64,000 nucleotides of DNA from Procambarus clarkii (Eukaryota > Arthropoda > Malacostraca > Decapoda > Cambaridae), in assembly GCF_040958095.1 (NCBI RefSeq), contig NC_091193.1:21709047-21773046 (forward strand), in the 5' to 3' direction. Each line of letters begins with the position of its first letter. Position 1 is the first letter of the stretch. The notes below the pieces were generated by a model, which did no database searches, was not told where the DNA came from, and worked only from the letters and a program-made list of their open reading frames with translations. Made by a program: the position numbers and the translations under genes. Positions 57,701-64,000 of the stretch are shown piece by piece.

Positions 57701-60700
57701 AGTAGATGATCAGGAAATGCATTGGAAGTTCGAAGATCAAAGATCCAAGAAGGTCGACTAGTCCTGTACTACTCAAACCCAGGTACATAAATGGCCAAAG
57801 TAGCACTTTGCCTACCAGCCTACCAGCCTACCAGCAGGAACGCAAATGAATAGTGGAACAAACCCTCAGAATAAATAATGGGACAAACCACTGGGTTGGT
57901 GCAGAATGCTAATCTACCCTGAATGTTACTAGTTCAATCGAAAGGAGAGTAGGAACAATAGAGTGGGACAGCTCAGAAAAATTAACGAAGAACTTGTCTT
58001 GAACCGAGTGCAATGTGGCTCTCATTATTATGGATATCATGATTTTTACCATCGTTGATTTGAATATTGTAAAGCAGATTAAATTCATAATTTTCAAACT
58101 GATTTACAATAAAATTTGATGCAGCTACCGACCTTTAATATTACATTTTTCATGTACTCCATGTTTTCCATGTGTTTTTCACGAAGCTCATTTCTTACGG
58201 ATCTTCGAATTTCTTCTTTAAGAGCATCTGAAAGCTGAGCCAACTTAGCATTCTCTGCTTCTGACTCGTGCAAGAGTGTTGTCAGCTGCTGGATTCGCAT
58301 TTCGCCAGCATTCAACTGAAAATTTTACATAAATGTATTCTTGAGTTAATCAAGCAGATGATGAGTGTCTAAAAGTATGGAAGTGAGCTATTTGCAAATA
58401 TTGAAACTTACAGAAAATATGACAAGATTGTAATGTTAGTGGACAAAGCATTGCATCAACTTCCCAACTATTAACAAAACTGAGTGAACAGTATATGTGT
58501 AGCAGTCCCTGGTTACTAATAAGATAAAATGACACATAATATGGGGAAGAGAATCAGGCACATAGACAGGGCAACACTATAGGTTCATCACCATGGGCAA
58601 CAATAAAACATACCCTCGTGTCCCAACTCACCCACTGAGTTGTAAAATTGTTATACAGTATTCTCAAAACTATATGCACAGAATTAAAAGTTGTACAAGT
58701 TTTGAAGTCTTTTCTTCTGCAATAACTCTTGCTGAGATTCAGGCCAGTGGTACATGAAGATCTTACTACATGTTTGTAGTTAGGCATCTACCTAGGGTGT
58801 CCTGCCTTCTCAGTCAGCATGTGGTTTTTGGCTTACTAAGCCTGACCTAAGCCTAAGACATATCAGCCTAAGCCTTATATGTACCCAGCCCTCTCTTTAT
58901 GCAGAAAATTTCTTTCTTCGGGAATAATATCCCACCTGCAGCCCTCGTCTTGGCGATGGTATGAGGTGTCTTGGTGGTCTTTTCACAATTTCCTTTCCTC
59001 GTATCATGCGGGGCTGGCAGAGCCGATCCAGCTTGCATTCCTTAAGCTTTCTTGTTTTTTGTTTCACCTCCGGCCTGCTCATGCGCCGCCTGAGTCGTCC
59101 TGGTCCTTGGACAGGGTGCTCTCTTCTCTCTCTCTTCTCCTCAGTTTATGGTGGCCCTTTCGGTTCAAGATTGCTTCCAGAAGGCTCTGTTTCTGTTGGC
59201 ATTGGCCTCTGGGGGTCGGGTCGGGGAGCTTCATGCTCTCCTCCGGCACAGAGGTTTGATCCTGGTGGACGTTTTGTTTGGTTGCAGCCATCTCCTTTTC
59301 TGGTGAAGAACGAGATGGCAGGCTTCCGGAGGGGTTCGTGGGTTTTTGATGCTTGGTTGGTCAGGCCGGGGGTGCATCATGTGTTGTGTCCGGTTGCAGC
59401 TCTGTGCCGTTACCTGTGCACCTTGGCCGCTGGGGCCGTGGTCGCACTTTGGGTTTATTTGATTTCTATTTTCCCTGTTCTAGGGCTCGGGTTTCTCAGA
59501 TCGTCTGCAGGATTATTAAGTCTAGCCAGCCTGCAGTCTACCCTCGTGTCCATGACGTTCATCAGTATGCTGCCTTGACTGCCGTGTTTGGCAACATGTC
59601 ATGAGCTGACATTTGGGTGCGGGGGTTTTGGAGGCCGAACAGGGTCCTGGCCGCCCGTTATTTGGTAAATATTCCTGGTCCCAGTCGTTTATGTGTAGCT
59701 TTGGGTTGCAGTTTGCAGCCATTTGTCTCTTCTTCAAATTGATCTACGCGGTGCAGCCGCCTCCCGATTAAGTCCCTCTTTTACTTATCTTTGGTTGAAC
59801 AAATCTTTGGTTATGTAGCTCCAGGGAGCCGAAGGGGCTACCCACAGAAAGTCAGTGTTGAATGTAACGAAACGCCATTTTCTGGGCGAGCCCATAGGAT
59901 CCTTGACACCCCTTCCTCCCTCCCACCGGTCAGCAGTTTCGTTTTTGATGCTCAGCCTCTGAACTGAGGTGTGAGTAGCCGGCATGTAGGTCCGGGGCTC
60001 CCCCTCCCCATTTTTGGAGGAGAAGGGCTGTGCAGACAAGTGGTGCGGCAGCAGTGAGTGAAGATTGCTTGTTTGCTCGTTTCCTTTGTTTTCCTTTGAG
60101 GAGTTCTGTTTCTCTGTTCAGTTTTGTTTTTGCTTGCAAATTCCTACTATGTGGGGTTTGTTTTGAGATGCCTACTTTTCTGGGTGACTAACCCCAGTCA
60201 ATGGCAGACAAGGAATACCCCAAATACGAGAGGGGTCTCCTTAAGCCATTGCTCCCTGTGCCTCTCTGAAGGGGGCCAGGTTCTGGCTCTGGTCCCCGGT
60301 AGGCAGGATTTCACTGACTGAAGTTCCAGACTAATATAGACCCCATCAGTCCTATAGCTCCAGATAGTCGAAGGAGCTCCCCACAAAAAAGGTGACTGTC
60401 ACCCTGAGACAAGGTCACAGAACAACCTTCAAACTCGCACGAGGCGAGCTGGAACTCAGAAGTAGCATCCATTAGTCTACTGAGCCCTGATGGGGTTTTC
60501 CAGGGACCATAGGCTGACTGCTATGGGATGCCCAGGCAAGGTACAGCAAAGCCGGTTAAACTCAAATAACAAATAAAAGGGGATGAACTAAAAACTGAAC
60601 CCCTGCAACGTGTACAATCATGGGGGCCTAGAGGAGGGCCACCAAAATACCTGAGGGTTAATGTAAGAGAATGGTGGTGGTGGTTAAATGATTGTCAGTG

Positions 60701-63700
60701 TAGAATTGTTACAATATGATCATTTGAACTTTTTTGAAGCAGGGTAAAGATGTGCATTCAATTTCTAGCTAGACTGTTCTAGAGTGATTATGTTTGGTTG
60801 AGTTGACTATTAGGAGTTTGCCTTAGATAAGTCCTTAATGTCTCATATGTATTGGCCACTGGTCTAATTTTATAACTGTCATCTTTGTGTGCAACTCTAG
60901 TCTTGCCCCCACGATTATTGTGTTTTGTGGGAGTAAGGCAAGGCAGGATTTTCTTATGTATTGTGGAGTTACTCATTCCAAATGTAACTCCTTTACAGGT
61001 TTTAGGCCTGCCTAGAGTGTCTTGTTTCTGAGCTTTTATTCCTGTTCCAGGGAGATATTGAGCATAGAGTAAATGTCAACAGGCAGTGCCAGGGCATTTT
61101 TCATGGGAGTAATACTGTGATTAACTAATAAAAATACTGTGTAAACTAAAAAGAATACATATGTTTCTTTGTGTCCAGTGTGGAGTATCACCTCATACCC
61201 TTAGATATATTAAATTTGGAAGCAACTTTCCTGGGGGCCGGGCCATGATTCACCCTGCCTGGAGGACTTGCAATGCAGGGTTGTAAGGCAGCCCCAGAGC
61301 ACAGTAGAGTGGTAAGTTGAATTTGGGTTAACCACCCAAAGTATCACAGCCCCGTGACACTACTCTACCATCACAATCAAGAAGAATGTGATAGTTGGGG
61401 GGAAAATTGGGTGTTGGTGTAGGTGTTGCTGTCTGGTGGGGAAAACATAAGTTGATGTGATTGCTACTTGGCAAAGCTGCTAATGTTAAGCAGAAAAAAA
61501 TGTTAGAAAAAACCAGAGTTGAAAATAATGAAAAACCATTTTCTGGACAAGCCCCAGAGGCTCCCTGAAGCTATTCAAATTGACATGTGCCATATTAGTT
61601 TGGAGTCATCAGTCACAGAAGTTCTGTGCCTACCAGAAACAATGAAACAGCACCTGGTCCCCTCAGAGAGACGCATGGAGCAATGGCCTTATGAGCACTC
61701 TACATTTAGAGTATGTCATGTCTGCCATCAACTAAGGAGGGCACCCAGAAAGATAGGCAAAATGATACAAACCCCCAATTGGTAAAAATTGCAACCAATG
61801 TCTGAACAGAGCCAAAGAACCTACCCTCCCCCCCCCCCCCCCGCCCCAAAGAAAACAAACAAGCAAATCGTAATCCAACTAGTACGCCCACTCCTTAGTG
61901 CCTCTCCCCTCCCTTTCATGGGGGAAGGGGGAGCCTGCTCAGACGAGCCGGCGGCTCACCCTTCCAGTTCGTAGTGATGAAAAACCGCCGACCTGAGGGA
62001 GGGAGGGAGGGAGGATGTCAGGGAGCCTCTGGGACTCGCCCAGAAAACCAGCGTTGAATGTAATAAAACGCCATTTTCTGGGTGAGCCCTGGAGGTTCCC
62101 TGGAGGTTCCCTGGAGCTATCGGGCTAATGTGTGATATATTAGTAGTGATATATTAATATTAGTAATATGCACAGTAGTGCAAAATAGCTGCCAAAACAT
62201 AAACAACTTTACTGCTGCAAAACATCCAAACCCAAGATGGATGCGCCCGATGTGAAGGTGCATAATTCATGCCGGCAAATATGGTAAAACCAATGCAGGA
62301 GGAGGTGATGAAATCCCCCTCTCCCACCGCAACAACCCCAGCCCAGAAGGTACAGAGACCTAAGCTGGGGCAAACAGAGCCAAAGCGTTCCTAACAGACT
62401 CCCCCGAGCCCTGGGAACCCCCCGATAGAGGCCCCTCTTCCATGCCCACCACTCCTGAAGAAAAGGCAGTGTCCAGAGAAAAAGCTTCAAAGAAGGGAGT
62501 CTGCTGGGTCGACCCAGAAGCTTTGGCGGAAAAGTCGGACTCGACCACCTCCGCGCCCGAATCGGAAGAGGCAGTCCCTGAAGCTACCCGAGCCTCATCT
62601 CAAGCTAAACCCCGCCCCAACTCCAAAATCCTCAGATGTTTGGGAGCCGGAAGCAGGGAGCAAGGATCAGGGCGAACCATGCCCACTAGGGAAGGAAGTA
62701 AGGGCACGAATGGAACCAAGGTTGAAGCAACCAACGCCCTCAAATCCTGGTCCCTAAAACCCACGCAGGGCATCTCCAGGGCTTCAAACTAAGCGACCAA
62801 CCTGGCTTATTGCAACAAAGAAAATCTAGCATGCAACCCAAAACCAGAGCATCCTCCCCATAAACATGGGGAAGGAGGTTGAGCAAAGTAGCTCTTATCA
62901 GGCTCAGGTTATCATATGTTTACATTGTTGGTGTAGTTCTTTAGGCTCTTTTGAGGCTGCGAAATGGTTTTTAACTAAGCAGTGGTCATTTTGTTTCGCT
63001 GATATTCTGGATGCCTTCCCTTGGTGGTGGCAGACATGAATAAATTTACATTACATTTTTCATTGTATCACTGTTCCTTGCACCTCTCTGAGGGGGGCGG
63101 CAGGTTCTGGCTCATGGTCCCCGGTAGGCCAATAAGAACTCTGCAACTGATGGCACATAGTAGTTTAGTACTAAATCAGTATACAGTAGTAACTTCAGGG
63201 AGCTACAAGGGGGGTTCCCTCCCACATAGAAAATATAGAAAAATGAACTAGTCAAAACCATAAGGTATTTATACGAATGATACCTAATAGGAACAACTTT
63301 TAATATATATACTCCCAATAAATACATACACTTCCTTTACATACAGTTTAAAGAAAAACATTGCTAGATTAGAAAAAGACAATCACTTTTTTGAAAGAGA
63401 ACATGAAGTTGGCAAAAGATTCCTCTTTAACCACTGTGCTGCGCCAACCGAGAAATCTCGTTCTGAGAGTTGTACTATCTTTTTTTAATTAGGCTATATT
63501 TTAATGTTTTTTAATGTTTTCATCACTCTTTGTGTTTTGAAATGAAAATGGTTGAGTTTGGAAACATTTTGACATTAACTTTACCTGAATATTTATAAAA
63601 ACAACAAAAATATGTCCTTAACAATTGCACTATGAAGTTTTTGCCAAAAACAGGTGCGCAATGCAGGGGTTAAGAATCAGCAATTGCATATGTAGTATAG

Positions 63701-64000
63701 AAAATTTTTAAAATCATAGTTTTAACTCACGCTAACTTCAAGAACTATGAAAGATATCTAATTCAAAGTTGTGCACAAAACCAAGCAAGCCACAAAACAA
63801 ATATCTTAATCATCAACAAGATGCTCACCTTTGCCTCAAGCCTAGCCATCTCCTTCCCAGTAGCATCTGTGTTGATGCTGGCAATGCTGACATTGTCATC
63901 CTGGGATGTAAGAGGGGAATTTATAAGTTGCTCTAGGGGCGGAGGGCTATAACCCCTTTGTTTACCCGGGGAACGATGAACAGGTTCCACCCACTCTGAG
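54683..64000 (-). CDS. GCC2: GRIP and coiled-coil domain-containing protein 2 (GCC185 golgin), 3' part
   Basis: Family role: long coiled-coil golgin held at the trans-Golgi by its C-terminal GRIP domain (through Arl1/Rab GTPases), where it tethers vesicles returning from endosomes. Seen: exons at 63,829-64,000 (runs off the window), 58,133-58,315, 56,086-56,194 and 54,683-54,750, giving 136 C-terminal residues with consistent phases (0, 0, 1). The peptide includes the linker SPPPLEQLINSP, a charged coiled-coil stretch (LNAGEMRIQQLTTLLHESEA), the GRIP core MEYMKNVILKFLVLKNGEER with the key Tyr, VLKTVLQLSPTE, and the tail WGNYLHLWSSR. The tail after the GRIP domain (Trp-x2-Tyr-Leu-His) is what separates GCC2 from other GRIP golgins. 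Most of the protein (the long coiled coil) lies beyond the right edge. Confidence 0.93.
54995..55078. other. Two adjacent short hairpins in GCC2 last intron
   Basis: 54,995-55,033: ACTGAATGTCCCAG ... CTGGGACA ... TTCAGT. 55,032-55,078: GTACAATGTCCTGGCT ... AGCCAGTGACATTGTAC with one bulge and a 14-base loop. Could be repeat-derived; no RNA evidence. Confidence 0.4.
55261..55407. mobile_element. Foldback element, copy 3
   Basis: Inverted repeat ATGATGACCAAACCACACAC ... GTGTTGTTTGATCGTCAT with about 65-base arms carrying the family block (ACGTTTTGGTCCATCCAGGA / CCAGGATGGACCAAAATGTC). It is more diverged than copy 1. Confidence 0.8.
55421..55545. mobile_element. Foldback element, copy 4 (short-arm hairpin plus flank)
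   Basis: Hairpin 55,421-55,498: TTGACCAGACCACACTAGAA ... TTCTAGTGCGAGGTCTGGTCAA, with the centre deleted to GGGACGACCC. The right flank TTCAGCCACGTTATTGTGAC repeats the flank of copies 1 and 2. It lies about 13 bp from copy 3. Confidence 0.8.
56086..56194 (-). CDS. GCC2: GCC2 exon (GRIP domain core)
   Basis: 36 codons plus one base. Acceptor ATTTTTAG, donor GTGAGC. Encodes FLVLKNGEERKHLVPVLKTV and LQLSPTETSQLELLAL, the second half of the GRIP domain with the conserved LQLSP turn. Confidence 0.93.
56850..57900. other. Strand-asymmetric A/C-rich block in a GCC2 intron
   Basis: A purine/A-rich plus strand with many short, low-complexity ORFs on both strands. The reverse complement is composed much like 3.8-5.25 kb. 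Possible non-coding retrotransposon part; not recognised. Confidence 0.35.
58133..58315 (-). CDS. GCC2: GCC2 exon (coiled coil and start of GRIP domain)
   Basis: 61 codons, phase 0 at both ends. Acceptor AATTTTCAG. A heptad-like charged stretch (HESEAENAKLAQLSDALKEE) runs into NMEYMKNVILK, the first GRIP helix. The donor is GTCGGT, which departs from GTRAGT, but the join to the next exon gives an unbroken GRIP domain. Confidence 0.92.
58880..59770 (+). mobile_element. DIRS-like retrotransposon tyrosine-recombinase fragment
   Basis: Three frames hold consecutive pieces: APPESSWSLDRVLSSLSL, then QKALFLLALASGGRVGELHA (the R of the first catalytic box), then LVKNEMAGFRRGSWVFDAWL and HHVLCPVAALCRYL, then RARVSQIVCRIIKSSQPAVY and HDVHQYAALTAVFGNMS. 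This is the order found in tyrosine recombinases of DIRS elements. Two frameshifts and a stop make it non-functional, and the second box reads H-x-x-H. No RT was found nearby. It is antisense to GCC2. Confidence 0.72.
59860..63235. repeat. Repeated terminal-type blocks around the DIRS-like remnant
   Basis: Direct copies of AACGCCATTTTCTGGG(C/T)GAGCCC lie at 59,870, 61,535 (diverged) and 62,070. A second block (CCTCTCTGAAGGGGGCCAGG, TTCTGGCTC, GGTCCCCGGTAGGC) lies at 60,255-60,305 and 63,078-63,130, with an inverted relative at 61,640-61,700. Such mixed direct and inverted ends fit decayed or nested DIRS-type elements. Confidence 0.5.
63829..64000 (-). CDS. GCC2: GCC2 exon (partial at window edge)
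   Basis: 57 codons plus one base visible. Reads SEWVEPVHRSPGKQRGY, then SPPPLEQLINSPLTSQDDN, and ends EMARLEAK before donor GTGAGC. It matches the Pro/Ser-rich linker before the last coiled coil of GCC2. It starts upstream of the window, so the true acceptor is not seen. Confidence 0.85.

Noticed and set aside
62442-62792. 116-codon hydrophilic frame as a host gene
   Set aside because: Lies among DIRS-like repeat blocks. The opposite strand is equally open, with no recognised domain. It may be part of an element, but the strand cannot be settled.

Overview
The window is animal nuclear DNA. Intron-split genes sit in AT-rich, repeat-loaded sequence, and I see no bacterial operons, rRNA, CRISPR or true tRNA gene. 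The repeat families look like those I know from decapod crustacean sequence (crayfish, shrimp or crab): LINE fragments with characteristic tails, tRNA-derived SINEs and a foldback hairpin family. The decapod assignment is an inference from the repeats and from protein divergence; it was not searched.

Two protein-coding genes are supported, both on the minus strand. (1) A complete glycerol-3-phosphate acyltransferase of the GPAT3/GPAT4 type spans 44,443 down to 8,803. It has eight coding positions, all splice junctions are in phase, and it predicts 456 or 457 residues, the usual family size. Coding position five is present twice, at 20.1-20.4 kb and 13.5-13.7 kb. Both copies are intact, carry the catalytic H-x4-D motif and have splice sites, so they look like mutually exclusive exons. 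(2) The 3' end of GCC2 (GCC185, a trans-Golgi GRIP golgin) occupies 64,000 down to 54,683 in four exons. Its last three exons carry the coiled-coil end, the GRIP domain and the short C-terminal tail. The rest of GCC2 lies beyond the right edge.

Layout: 1-8.8 kb is the flank downstream of GPAT4, with LINE, SINE and pogo-like debris. 8.8-44.4 kb is GPAT4, whose introns hold LINE fragments, foldback elements, a 211-bp pure purine tract and simple repeats. 42.2-45.2 kb is a block of three minisatellites that encloses GPAT4 exon 1. 45.2-54.7 kb is intergenic, with LINE/SINE fragments, a nested palindrome, a promoter-like motif cluster and a 26-bp minisatellite. 54.7-64 kb is GCC2, whose large intron holds a decayed DIRS-like retrotransposon and related repeats.

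GPAT4 makes lysophosphatidic acid in the ER for glycerolipid synthesis, and GCC2 tethers endosome-derived vesicles at the trans-Golgi. The two genes have no evident functional link and simply lie head-to-tail. The very long open frames at 42-45 kb are artefacts of tandem repeats.
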